Assembly: GCA_035772735.1 (NCBI GenBank) | Contig: JASDFA010000018.1 | Location: forward strand, 62,960,001 to 63,024,000 | Direction: 5' to 3' | Length of the DNA stretch: 64,000 nt | Source of the DNA: Datura wrightii | Lineage: Eukaryota > Streptophyta > Magnoliopsida > Solanales > Solanaceae | Shown: positions 44,863 to 56,830 of the stretch, in pieces | Numbering within the stretch: the first letter of the stretch is position 1 | Layout of the letters: each line of letters opens with the position of its first letter | Notes under the pieces: generated by a model | The model's database searches: none | Told to the model about the DNA's origin: nothing | Seen by the model: only the letters and a program-made list of their open reading frames with translations | Program-made: the position numbers and the translations under genes

Positions 44863-47800
44863 AGCCATCATATCTGCTTCGGCCCCTCACGTAGCTCCCT
44901 CAATATGTTGATTCCTCCATAAAACTTTGACTGAAGCTACTTCTTTGTTCCTTAGATTATGAACCCACCGATCCAGTATCTCCACCAAAACCTCTTCATA
45001 ACTAAGGTTGTCCTTCACACCAACACTATCCATCGAAACAACTAGAGATAGATCCCCCAAACACTTCTTTAAGAGTGATACATGTAAAACTGGATGGACT
45101 AATGCTAGTTCTGAGGGAAACTCCAACTCATATGCTACCTTGCCAACCTGATTCACAATCTGGTACGGGCCAACATAACGAGGACTAAGTTTCCCTTTCT
45201 TTCCGAACCTCATCACTCCCTTCATGGGAGACACCTTTAGAAAAACCCAATCGTCGACTTCAAACTCAAGTTCTCTCCTTCTCAAATTTGCATAGGACTT
45301 TTGGAAGCTCTTAACTGAACTCTCTCCATTGCCTCATGGACTGAATCTAGTCCTATCAGCACAGCTTCACCTACTTTAAACCAACCAATAGGCGATCTAT
45401 ATCTCTGCCCATAGAGAACCTCAAACGGAGCCATCTGAATACTGAAATGGTAGCTGTTGTTATACGCAAACTCAATGAGAAGCAAATGATCGTTCCAACT
45501 ACCCTTGAAGTCAATCACACACTCTCTCAACATGTCCTCAAGAGTCTGAATAGTTCGCTCCACCTGATCATCCATTTGCGGGTGAAATGTTATACTGAGC
45601 TAGACCTGAGTACCAAGTTCCTTCTGAAACAATCTCCAAAGCTGGGAGGTAAACTGAGTACCTCTGTCTAATATGATGGACAATGGAACTCCATGAAACC
45701 AGACTAACTCCCGAATGTATAATTTAGTACAATCTTCCACTGAATCGGTGGTTTTGACCAGTAGAAAATGAGCTGATTTGGTCAACCTGTCCACAACTAC
45801 CCAAATGGAGTCATACTATCGACGAGTGCGAGGCAACCCTATGATGAAGTCCATATTAATCTCCTCCCACTTCCAAGTAGGAATACTGATATCTTGAAGC
45901 ATACCTCCTGGTCTCTGGTGTTCAACCTTCACTTGCTGACAATTTGGACACTTAGCCACAAATTCTGCTATGTCCTTCTTCATGCCATTCCACCAATAGA
46001 CTTCTTGTAGGTCACGGTACATCTTGGTGGCACCTGGATGTATGGAGTATTTGGAACCATGAGCCTCGTGCAACATCCGATCTCTCAAATCATCAACATC
46101 CGAAACACACAAGTGACCCTGATATTCAAGCACCCCATCTCCCCCTTTAGAGAAGACCTCTACCTTCTAATTCTGAATGGATTCCTTCAATGTTGCCAAA
46201 ATAGGGTCCTCGTTTTGTCTAGCTTTTACATCAGTCACTAAGGATGATTCTGACCTGTTCTGAACAATAACACCATCATCGATCGAGTCAACCAAACAAA
46301 CTCCAAACCGTGCAAGCCAATGCACATCCTTCACCAGCTCCTTCCTCCCCTCATCTACATGGGACACACTCTCCATAGAGACCCTACTAAGAGGGTCTGC
46401 TACTACATTAGCCTTGCCTGAATGGTAAAGGACACTCATATCATAATCCTTGAATAGCTCCAACCACCTCCTTTGGCGTAGATTTAGATCCTTCTAGGTA
46501 AACACATATTGTAGGCTTTTGTGTTTGGAAACACATCTATATGGACCCCATACAAATAGTGTCTCCAAATATTCAAGGAAAATACTATTGTCTCCAATTC
46601 CAGAGAATGAGTAAGGTAATTCTTTTCGTGAACCTTCAGCTTTCTAGAAGCATATGCTATAACCCTACCATGTTGCGTCAACACAACCAAGGCCGATCCT
46701 CAAAGCATCACAATATACCACAAACCCATCAGTACCCTCAGGTAGGGTTAACATTGGTGCTGAGGTGAGTCAAGTCTTCAACTCTTGGAAACTCCTCTCA
46801 AAAGCCTCCGACCATTGGAACTTCACTTTCTTTTGGTTCAATTTGTTCAAGGAACTGCAATGGAGAAAACCCCTCAACAAATCTCCGATAATAACCAACT
46901 AAGCCCAAGAAACTCCTGATATCCAAAGGATTCACCGGCCTAGGCCAATTCTTCACCACGTCTATCTTTTAAGAGTCCATCTTTATACCCTTACTTGACA
47001 CCACATGGACCAAAAATGCCACTAAGTTCAACCAGAACTCGCACTTGCTGAATGTAGCATATAATTGGCTATCCTTGAGAGTCTATAGCACCACTCTTAA
47101 AAGAGAAGCATGCTCTTCCTCACTACGAGAGTATATCAGGATGTCATTAATGAACATAATCACGAACATATCCAAGTACGATTTCAACACCCAATTCATC
47201 AAATCTATAAAAGATGCAGGAGCATTCGTTAGTCCAAATGACATAACTAAAAACTCGTAATGACCATACCGGGTCCTAAAGGCTGTCTTCGGGATGTCAC
47301 TCTCCCGAACCCTGAGCTGATGGTATCCGGATCTGAGATCTATCTTTGAAAAGCATTTAGCACCCTGAAGCTAGTCAAACAAACCATCAATCCTAGGAAG
47401 AGGATACCTGTTCTTGATGGTAACCTTGTTCAATTGTCGATAATCAATATACATATGAAGAGAACCATCTTTCTTGCGGACAAAGAGAACTGGTGCACGC
47501 CATGGGGATTTTCTCGGTCTAATGAATCTCTTGTCTAAAAGGTCTTTCAACTGCTCCTTCAACTCCTTTAATTCAACTGGAGCCATTCTGTAAGGAGGAA
47601 TAGATATAGGCTGCGTATTGGGAAGAAAGTCAATACCAAAATCAATCTCCCGCTCGAGAGGGATTCTCGGTAAATCATCTAGGAACACTCTGGATACTCA
47701 CATACTATGAAAACTGACTAGATAGTCAGAGTCTCGGAGTTAGCATCCTTAACCCTAACTAGATGGTACACGCAACCCTTAAAAATCATCTTTCTAGCCT

Positions 47801-49430
47801 TAAGGTAAGAAATGAAATGACCTACAGGCACAGCTGAATTATCCTTCCACTCTAGGACTGGCTCACTTGAAAATCTAACTCTACTACACGGATTCTACAA
47901 TTCACTAAGGCATAGCATGCAAATAGCCAACCATGTCAAGAATAACATCAAAATCAATCATAGCTAACTCTACTAAATCTGCTGAGGTGACTTTCTGAAG
48001 GACTGTGACAGGGCACTTTTTATACACCTGCCTAGCTATAACCGAATCACCAACTGGAGTAGAGACTGAGAAGGGTTCTGATAAGATTTCGGGACTGACT
48101 CTGAAACTACTCGAAACATAGGGCGTCACAAAATACAAAGTAGCCCCTGGATCTAACAATGCATATACATCAACATGTAATACTCATAACGTACCAGTGA
48201 CTACATCCGGGGAGACCTCCTACTCCTGGGGGGATGCTAGGGCATAGAATCTGTTTTAGCGTTGTTCACCACTTCTACTAGTAGATGCCCCCTGCTGAGT
48301 TGGGCGTGATGGTGGAGCTGCTGAACTGGAAGTTGGGCCTTGACTCCTATCATGACCCTGCCTGGCTGCTGGACAATCTCTAAGCATGTTTTCGGGCTTC
48401 CCGCACCCAAAGCAAGCACTTGTACCCGCCAAACACTGCCTATCTGTCTCTGGCCATATCTGCTTCACTCTAGAGGGCTAGTCTCAGTGAGTCTGCTACT
48501 CTGGCCTCTCGAGTCTGATGCTCGTCCCCTCTGATCGCGCCTGGACCTGTATGGCACACTCATAGGCGAAGGCGCTGGGGCTGAAGACCTCTGGTGGGAA
48601 TGTTGGTGGTGCCCACTAGGCCTCCTTTGGGAGAATCTGATGCTATCAGTCCTGACCCTCTTGGTCTCCCTCTCCTGCTCACTCATCTGTACCACCTCCA
48701 TCTACTAGGCATATAGGACTATCCGAGAAAAGTCAATATCCTAGAGAAGCATCGCGATCAGGCAATCCCTAACCAAGGAGTCTACTATCCCATGTACAAA
48801 CCTGCTCACATGAGCACTCTGCTCTACCACCATCTCAGGTGCATACCTGGACAGATGTGTGAACTCCAAGGCATACTCCTGAAGCATCATCTTTCCTTGC
48901 TTAAGATTCACAAACTCGGCCGCTTTCAGCTCCCGTGGGAAGAACCGATCTAGAAAGGCGACATGAAACTCATCCCAACTAATAGGGCCTGCTCCGACTT
49001 CCCTACTATCCTTGCATTGTTTGAACCAAATGTGCACGACCCCCTTCAACTGATACGAGTCCAAATCGGTGCACTCCTCCCCAGTCACCCCCATAATCTG
49101 GGTGATCTTCAAAATCTCCTCAATGAACTCATGCGGATCCTCGTCCGACTTCAATTGAAGGAACTTGGGTTCATCCTCAAAAAGTCTTTAACCCTCGTTG
49201 CCGTTGCATTCTCATTTTGAGGGACATGCGCCACCGCCTTCTTATTGACCTGGGTTCAAGGCCTGGGCGAACATCTGAATAGCTTCCCTGAACTCCGCGT
49301 GGGCAACCAGCTCGGGTATATGCTCCTCATGAACTAGTGGGGCCTGTTGATGCCCGTCTCTATAGCCACCCTTGTGTCTATTTCCATTTCCATTTCTCCT
49401 TCCATTAACTCTGAGGGGAGGTATGATTCT
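44863..49430 (-). pseudogene. Element G gag-pol
   Basis: Minus-strand order from about 49424: gag start with the ATG lost (IPPLRVNGRRNGNGN). Gag capsid at 48741-49154 (SDEDPHEFIEEILKITQIMG, VAFLDRFFPRELKAAEFVNL, EYALEFTHLSRYAPEMV). Zinc knuckle CFGCGKPENMLRDC, again with Asn for His. Protease LLDPGATLYFVTPY. Reverse transcriptase [21 protein letters not shown] with FINDILIY in the catalytic box. RNase H HEKNYLTHSLELETIVFSLN. Integrase zinc domain HEAHGSKYSIHPGATKMYRD / CPNCQQ intact (45816-46133); core DHLLLIEFAYNNSYHFS. Chromodomain is cut after EADMMA at the TRIM-like piece. Stops and frameshifts throughout. Confidence 0.88.
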
Positions 49431-49617
49431 GCAAATGCGTATAGCACGAGTTAGAAGGATAGAGAGACATTTCACCTCATGACATAGATCATGAAAGAAG
49501 GGAATATTTCCTAAACGCCTCGTAGCATCTTCATCATAAGTGTGGCGCGCTTCACACCCATGAACAATACTCTACTTAACACGGCTTTCAAACACCTAGG
49601 TCACTTCAAAACCTAAT

Positions 49618-49630
49618 GATCTGATACCAA
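49618..49630 (-). other. Element G primer binding site
   Basis: The reverse complement is TTGGTATCAGATC, three bases from the LTR at 49634. It matches the initiator-Met-type site. Confidence 0.78.
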
Positions 49631-49633
49631 GTT

Positions 49634-51949
49634 TGTCACAACCCGAACATAGGCCCAAATCGAGACACAGGACCAAAAACCCTGAGAGTCTCCAAGTCGA
49701 CCCATGGCATGAACATACATCTAACTCAACATAGATAAGAGGGATATCATCATAGATAACATAGAGGAAGTCTAAACAATATTAACATCTAAATACATAT
49801 ATGAATCCAACATTGAATACACATTATGTTTGAAAAGCCTCTAAACTGATGAGCTGATGGGAAAAACCCCCAATTAACTCTCTATAGACTGAAAACTGAA
49901 ATATGACATACAATTGATATGAAAGGCCCTCGAAAGATGAAGACTCACCAACTGAGGCTGAGGAAAGCTAACTCCGAGAGTCTGACTAGTGGTAGGATTG
50001 AGCCTGGATGTTGGAGCCTCTATCATGAAATGATATAGCATAGGGTATGCAGTCAGTACGTGGAATATATTGAGTATGCAAGGTAAGTAAAATCACTTAA
50101 GTAAAATCATTAAATCATGCATAATATAAAATATAATCAAGATAAGATTCTGAGAGTAGGGTTTGCATGCTATTTTCTAAAATCATGATCTAAACATAAC
50201 TGAAAATCATAACTGAATCAAATGACCCAAAGTTGAAAACTGAAAATCATAAGTAAAACTGAACATTGGGTCAAACCTGCTAAAAACATAATATCATGAC
50301 TAATGTACATGCATAACTGAAATCATGAGGAACAATGGGAGACTCGTCATATAATCAACATTACCACGATAGAGCTTACATGGTCCCGACTATCACACTC
50401 AAGTGGGCAGAGCCGTCCAAAGCCTTGCCAGGGTAAGGACACTACCATAATATTGATATCAAGCTCAAGGCCCCTTTGGGGTAGGGAAAGCTCCAAGGGA
50501 GGTCCCAAAGTATATAAGTAAACCTATGTTGGCGCGTCATTCTGAGGCACAGGGTTGACTGACCCTTAGCCTACTCGGTGCTAGACACTACTCCAAAAAA
50601 CATGCATATGCTCTCCATTGTTTTTCAACGAAGCTGACGATCTTCTAGTGATGAAGCTGAATAATAACATACATGCATAATCTGAAATCATAACATGAGG
50701 AGCCTTGGCTAAAACCATACCACAAGCTGAAAATAATGGGAGTCTTGTCTCCAAAACCATGTGATAAGTTAATTCATGAAATCATAAAACAAACTGGTTC
50801 ATATGGGCTTGCCCACTGCTTTAACATGCTTGAAATCAACTTGATTCACTTTGAAAACATGAATATAACATGGGTATTTCGAAATCATACTTTCTTCATA
50901 AACATCTCACCATGCTTGAACATATAACTCATAGATCTCAACTTTCATGAACATTCATGGATGGACATCATGGTTTAGAAAACTTAAAAATATATTTTAT
51001 AATTTTAAAACATTGTAAAATCTTCCCATCAATCATAATTCATCATTTAGAACATGTTTAGATCATACCCATGATTAAAACTTAGGAATTCATGCATGGG
51101 TAAAAACCCCATGGAATCATCAATTAGGACATCATGAATTGAGAGGGATTTGGGCAAAGGTATGGACAATTGCACCCATTCATAGCTTTACATACTTGAC
51201 AGGATCTGATTCTACAACTTCCTTGATTTTCCAATGAAGATTTGGGGAAGAACCTTGATGAACTAGGCTTGATCACCTCTTTAGACCTCTAAACTTGCAT
51301 GCATGAATGTGAATGAGCCTAGAATGAACATACCCCTCTTAAAACTCATTATTCAGATCTTAAAATGACATAGTTTAGGTTTTAGAAATATAGGAATTAC
51401 AAAAAAGCCATTACTAAACTCGCAGGGAAAAACAGACTGTCAGTCCCAATGAGGGACTGGATGAGTCGTCATCACTGGCCACGACTCATGGCCTGGATTC
51501 ATCGGCTTCACTGGAAATTACATCAAGATTGTTACCATGAGGAACTTAATGACTCGTTACTGGTGACCATGACTTGTGGTCACCTCTTGTCCTCTACACT
51601 GCCAAAAACCTCCTGGTGTCACCACCAGCGACACCACGACTCGTGGTGTTCCCGACGAGTCGTGGTGAGGACCCGTTAAGTGCACTTTTTAAGATTCCTT
51701 CATCCTTCAACAACCCTTGGCCACGGCTAACCTGACAAGTCGTGATACTGACCACGACTCGAGGTCACATTCGTCGGCCACTCAAAACTAAAATTTCAAA
51801 CAAGTCTCAGCCTCTCCCCACGGGTCACTTAACGACTCATGGGGTTCCTAAGGGGTCACTGGATGACTCGTCCCATGACCTGGTGAAGAATTTCTATTTT
51901 TCTCCGTTTCAACTCCCGGGTCTAATCTTAAGGCTTTCAGGGTATGACA
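49634..51949 (-). mobile_element. Element G 5' LTR
   Basis: The plus-strand edges are TGTCACAACCC and GGGTATGACA, about 2.3 kb. The part 51450-51880 carries many palindromes of the type CCACGACTCGTGG (for example near 51632-51665). Followed by TSD GAGGC. Confidence 0.9.
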
Positions 51950-51954
51950 GAGGC

Positions 51955-52690
51955 GGTAGATAATCTGCACCACTGCAATGCCATAGCCTCGCACTGCTTA
52001 GTTTAGAAAAAGAAGGACCCCAGAGCTTTCACTATTTCATGAACTACGGGTGGCCTTTAATTTTTCTTAGAAACTGTGCGACCTGGATGTAAGTATAAAC
52101 TTATTGTCGTTGGCAATTTATAAGCAACTCCGCTTGGGAGAAAAGACAGCAATGCGGCTACGCATGGCCGATCATGCTATAAAAATACTAGTGGGTATAT
52201 TACGTGATGTGCTTGTAAAGGTTTCCAACTTTATCTTTCCAGCGGAATTTGTCATCCTAGATTGTGAGGCTGAATTTGACATCCTCATCATTCTAGGATG
52301 ATTATTTTAGTCCCCGAAAAGGAACTAGTTGATGTGGAGAGTGGCAAGGTAAAGTTTCAATTGAATAGTGAGAAAGTCATGTTCAAGGTCTGCAGATCTT
52401 CTAAGAAGCCAAGAGATATGAGGGTCATATCGATGATCGACACTGTTGATGAGGAATTGGAGTAGACCGACTTCGGCTCTGGTGATTTAGTGCAAATACT
52501 CAAAGTCAAGCTAAATGTGTTTCCTTGCAAACCAAACTCAAGTTGGTCAGGCTTGTTTATAGTGGTGAGATGCTCCCATAGAGGGAGATAGAGCTTGAAA
52601 TGCAAAATGGAAAGAGATTCAAGGCGAGTAGTCATCATGTCAGACGATATGTCGAGGTGCAAGATATACCCGAATGAGAAGGGGTATCTT
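51955..52690 (+). pseudogene. Element E protease region (Athila-type)
   Basis: It continues gag after G: VDNLHHCNAIASHC, KKDPRAFTI. The protease site reads CDLDVSINLLSLAIYKQL, where DLG has become DLD, so the catalytic triplet is damaged. Downstream are LRMADHAIKILVGIL, VLVKVSNFIFPAEFVILDCE and IILG (52104-52301), then a frameshift and a weak remainder. It aligns with the protease of I (16816-15880). No polymerase follows. Confidence 0.8.
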
Positions 52691-52748
52691 GATGAAATTT
52701 AAGTAATAAAGAGACCCATGTCATGCCTCAACATTAAATCAAATGCTA

Positions 52749-55145
52749 TTTGGGAGGCTGTCACGACCCGAACATAGACCTGAATCGCAACATGGGACAA
52801 GGAGCCCGGAGAGACTCCAAGTCGACCCATGGCATGAACATATATCTAACGCAATCAAATAAAATGGAATACTCAACATAACAACATAGAGGGAGCATAA
52901 TCATGACATAACATAGAAAATAAAATGCACTTCATACATGACAGTTGAATACTACATATAGTCTGAAAGCCTCTAACACATCTAATGGGTTGATAGGACA
53001 ACATCCCCAACTAACCTGACAAGTCTGGAATACTAAACAATAAAGGATAACTGATAGCGATTGGTCCTCGGGAGATGAGGACTCACCACTGAAGTGGATG
53101 CTAACTCCGGAAACGAGCTAATGACTGTGTTGGGTCTGAAGCTCTGAGCCTGTATCATGAAACAATACAGCATAAAGTAAGCGGTTAGTACAAGGAATGT
53201 ACTGAGTATGCAAGGTAAATAAAATGGACATTTAAAATATATAAAAGTTTATAAGAGTAGGACAACGTGCTCATAACATAAATATCATAATGTAACATAA
53301 GACTCAAGGTTTTCAAAACATTCATAAATCAGTCATAATCATAATATTAGGAGAAAAGCTTCATTAAACGTCACTTGAGCCAAAATAATATGAATATATC
53401 CATGCACAAATCATGAGTAACAATGGGAGGACTCTTCATAACCGACACTATCATGGTAGAGCCTTACATGATGCCCCAACTATCTCATTCAACTAGGCAG
53501 AGTCGTCCTAGGCTCGCCAGGCAAGGGACGTGCAATATGTGATATCACGAAAGAGGGGATCTATTAACATTGTAATGTATCAATAAGAACCTACGGTGGC
53601 ACGTAGTTATGAGACACTGCGTAGTCCTTTGAACGTCGGGCTACTCGGTGCTAGACACTACTCCCAAAAACATGTACATTAGGCTTGTATGTAAACATAA
53701 ACATCATTCATGATATTCATGGACAGATAAACATTAACGTCATTGATCCTCATTTAAATACATGTTTATCCATGAATCAAGGACCCGTGAATCGGCCCAC
53801 GTCATAAATCGATCAATCATGAAGTCCATGCATACTTGTAAAACATGTATATACTTAGTAATCATAAATTCATGATGAGCATTTGAGTAAATCCATATCA
53901 TAATTCATAAATCATACTTGAACATATGGGCATTGTTTAATACTTTTAACATGCTTGAAAATACTCAATTTACTTGAAAACATGATTATAAACATGGGTA
54001 ACTTGAAAACATGCTTCTCATCAATAATATCTCATCATACATGAACGTTCATCATAAATCTCAACTTTCATGAGCTTCTCATAAATGGGAATTTAAATTT
54101 ATAAAACTTGAAACATGATTTTAATTAAAAATAATGTAAAACTTGTCCATAAATCATAATTCAATAGTATAAACATATTTAAATCAAACCCATGTAGAGA
54201 ATTAGGAAGTTCATACATTGGCTTAAAACCCCATAGAATCAACATAGAAATTTTCATGAGTCGAAGAGAGATTGGGCATGGGTGTGAATGGATTCACCCA
54301 TTCATAACCCTACATACCTGGGGAAGGTCTATATTTACCACTCCTTGAAAGCCCACTGGAAGGTTGAAGGAAAGCTTGAAGAAATCTAACTTGATCACCT
54401 CCTAAACCCCTTCAATATGCATACATGGATGTGAATGAGCTTAGGATAGATATTTCCCTCCTAAAACACCATATTTCGAGCCTTAAACGACATAGTTTCG
54501 GATCCTAGGACTTAGGAATGACAAAAATACCCTTAATGAATTTTCTGAAAATTCTGCAGTGGTAGTGACAAAGGTCGATCCTACGGGTCGTACCAGGATA
54601 CCACAACTCAGGGTATCCATCCGTTACATTCACTGTGATTTCTTAACCTTCAAATTCTAGCATCACGACTGGACAGGAAGAGTCGTTACAACCAAGAACG
54701 GTCCATTGCATCCTCCCGTTACTTCCCCCTGACGACCTACACCTGGATTTTCCCATGACTCGTGCCTGCTTCCAATGAGTCGTGATTTCCATCCGTCACC
54801 TCAACTGGAGAATTTTCCTACTCCTTTCCACGGTTACTTACCACGATCCGTTGCTACTCACAATGAGTTGTCCTACGACCTGTTACTTTCCCCTAAACTA
54901 AGGACCAGCCTCACCACAACCACAAACAACGACAAGTGACATCAAGCCACGGGTCGTCCCTTGACCTGTTACTCCCAACTCTGACCCTGAAGTCCTTACC
55001 ATGAACACCACCTACGAGTCGTTAGTGGAACCAACGATCCGTACCATGACCCGTCCTTTGATAAATTCCCAGATTTCTGCCACTTTTCATTTTTAAATCC
55101 CAGGTCTAGTCTTAGGCACTTCTGGGGTATTACAGAGGCAACCCA
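52749..55145 (+). promoter_or_regulatory. Element E post-stop hairpin, split by solo LTR H
   Basis: TTTGGGAGGC (52749-52758) and AACCCAAGG (55140-55148) rejoin, without H and one TSD, to the TTGGGAGGCAACCCAA hairpin seen in J and B. The partner palindrome upstream is decayed (CATGTCATGCC). Confidence 0.6.
52759..55134 (-). mobile_element. Element H: solo LTR of the Del/Tekay-like family
   Basis: The plus-strand edges are TGTCACGACCCG and GGGGTATTACA, 2376 bases. Flanked on both sides by GAGGC (52754-52758 and 55135-55139), a perfect duplication. It is related over its whole length to the A LTRs (for example CTACTCGGTGCTAGACAC and GGGCATGGGTGTGAATGG). No internal sequence, so it results from LTR-LTR recombination. 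Confidence 0.95.
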
Positions 55146-55646
55146 AGGTAATTAATTTTTTTTTATTATTTTATAATTTTTTTAGATTTGATGTGTGTGT
55201 TCAAGTGTGTAGGAACTAAATAACAGGTATGGGAGAAACCTTACACTGCGGAAAATGAAATGGGGCAACGCAGGCCAATCTCCACATGGAGTTGTGCGAC
55301 GTGCAGGAGGGACTATGCAGGCAGCCATCCGATGTAGAGGGCAGGTGTTGTACAAAGCTCTATGATCCAAGATAATCCCTCTGCAATGGGGTCCGCAACG
55401 TAGAGAGGTGTTATCCTGGAAAAATTTTTTAAAACCCATGGGCATGCTATATAACTTAGAAACCTAAAATCTTCTTCATTCTACACAAGATCCACACCGC
55501 ACATCCCATTTTCTCTCCTAAAAAGTTCTCAAAGTTTCATTATCTTCCCAAAATAACCTCCAATTCTTCCATCCCTCTCTCCAAATAACATCAAACTCTT
55601 CCACCAAACTCCAAAATCCTCTCTCTTTTCACAAAACCCAGTGAAC
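55140..55646 (+). other. Element E spacer before the C-terminal ORF
   Basis: T-rich start, then a GC-richer middle (55250-55430), then a pyrimidine-rich leader before ATG 55647. No gene supported. It is the counterpart of the I spacer (14580-15822), but the strong hairpins of I are not recognisable here. Confidence 0.55.
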
Positions 55647-56830
55647 ATGGCTCCAAAATCAAGAAAAGGAAAAGAAGTTGCATCATCAAGTCGAGGAAAC
55701 AAGAGGTCTAGAGTGGGGGAAAGCTCTCAAGCCCAAGTAGAGGCTTCCACAGTGCCACCACCAGCTAGGCTATTTGGACTCCGTTGGATTACGAAGTAAG
55801 AAGGTAAGAAACGGTTTAAGTACTATAACAAGTCCAAATATGTGCATGAAATTAGAATAGATAGGGAAAGCTTAGCATTTGAATTCCCTCATATTGTGCA
55901 AAGGTTGTGAGTTCTTAGACTAGATTTTGTTTTCAATGATCTTGGTGAACGTAATTTTAATATGGTTAGAGAATTTTTGGCTAACTAGGAGCCAAAGAAA
56001 AGGATTAATCAAGTGAAAATCCAGGAGCAAGTGGTGAACTTCACTACTTTTCCAGTGAACCGATTGCTTGGCACACCAAATATTGACGCTCAGCCAATGC
56101 GGGGCTTTAAAATATAAGGAGATTCTCCATACTCTCAGTGGCCCCAATTCTATTTCTAGATTGATCAGTCACCAGCATTACGGGTTCCACATGAAATTTT
56201 CGTATGTTTATATGAGTAGAGAAGCTAGAATTGGCTCAAAATTGTTTGCATCTGCTTTATTCCATGGAATCATGTGATGCATATTACATGTGAGAGAGTA
56301 TGTTGGTGTATGCATTGCAGAGTAGGATAATATTGAGGAATGTGCTGCTAAGGGAAGGGATTAAAAAAGGGCAGAAGTTTTGCTTTGGGGGTCTTTTGAC
56401 CTGATTTCTAAGGCTCAATAGATTGAGGAGGAAGATGTTGATTATAGATCGATTCATGACCAAAAGGGACTAGATTTACAAAGACAAAGGAGCCCATAGG
56501 GTTTGCACAGTCTGGTGCAATCTATTTTCGAGAGAAATGCTCAAAATTGATAATGTCTCGAGCCATCTGTACGGGATTCAAATGTTCCAGCTCAAGATGA
56601 ACATAGTGACTCAAGAGCAGCTGCAACAATTAAATACAGATTATCTTTTGAGTGATCACTCCCGAGCCCTATGTAGTGTTGGTCTAGTATTCGAGAAGTC
56701 CCTTAATGATGATGATCCCACAAATTATGAGCAGGTTCGTGCTGACTTAGACTTGGAGTTAGATGCTGATGAGGGAGAGGACTCAGAGATAGGAGATGCA
56801 GATTATGATTCCACTAACGACGAGGAGTAG
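55647..56830 (+). pseudogene. Element E C-terminal ORF, 'putative plant transposon protein'-like
   Basis: Starts MAPKSRKGKEVASSSRGNKR, a basic nuclear-signal-like segment, then LFGLRWITK, NKSKYVHEIRI, FVFNDLGERNFNMVREFLAN and KIQEQVVNFTTFPVNRLLG. The C-terminal part (56537-56830) has YGIQMFQLKMNIVTQEQLQQ, DYLLSDHSRALCSVG and an acidic tail. The same order and tail occur in I (14567-13354). Several in-frame stops. In both elements it is a separate ORF placed after protease and the hairpin module. Confidence 0.75.

Larger units (their letters stand above)
38928..51949 (-). mobile_element. Element G: Del/Tekay-like gypsy element with a large internal rearrangement
   Basis: The left edge TGTACGACC (38928) is preceded by GAGGT; the right edge TATGACA (51949) is followed by GAGGC, a near-perfect duplication. 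Only the first 102 bases of the 3' LTR remain, then element F follows in opposite orientation, then a TRIM-like piece, then G from its chromodomain back to gag and the 5' LTR. The simplest account is insertion of F into the G 3' LTR followed by a deletion that removed the 3' half of F, the rest of the G LTR and the G polypurine tract. Confidence 0.8.
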
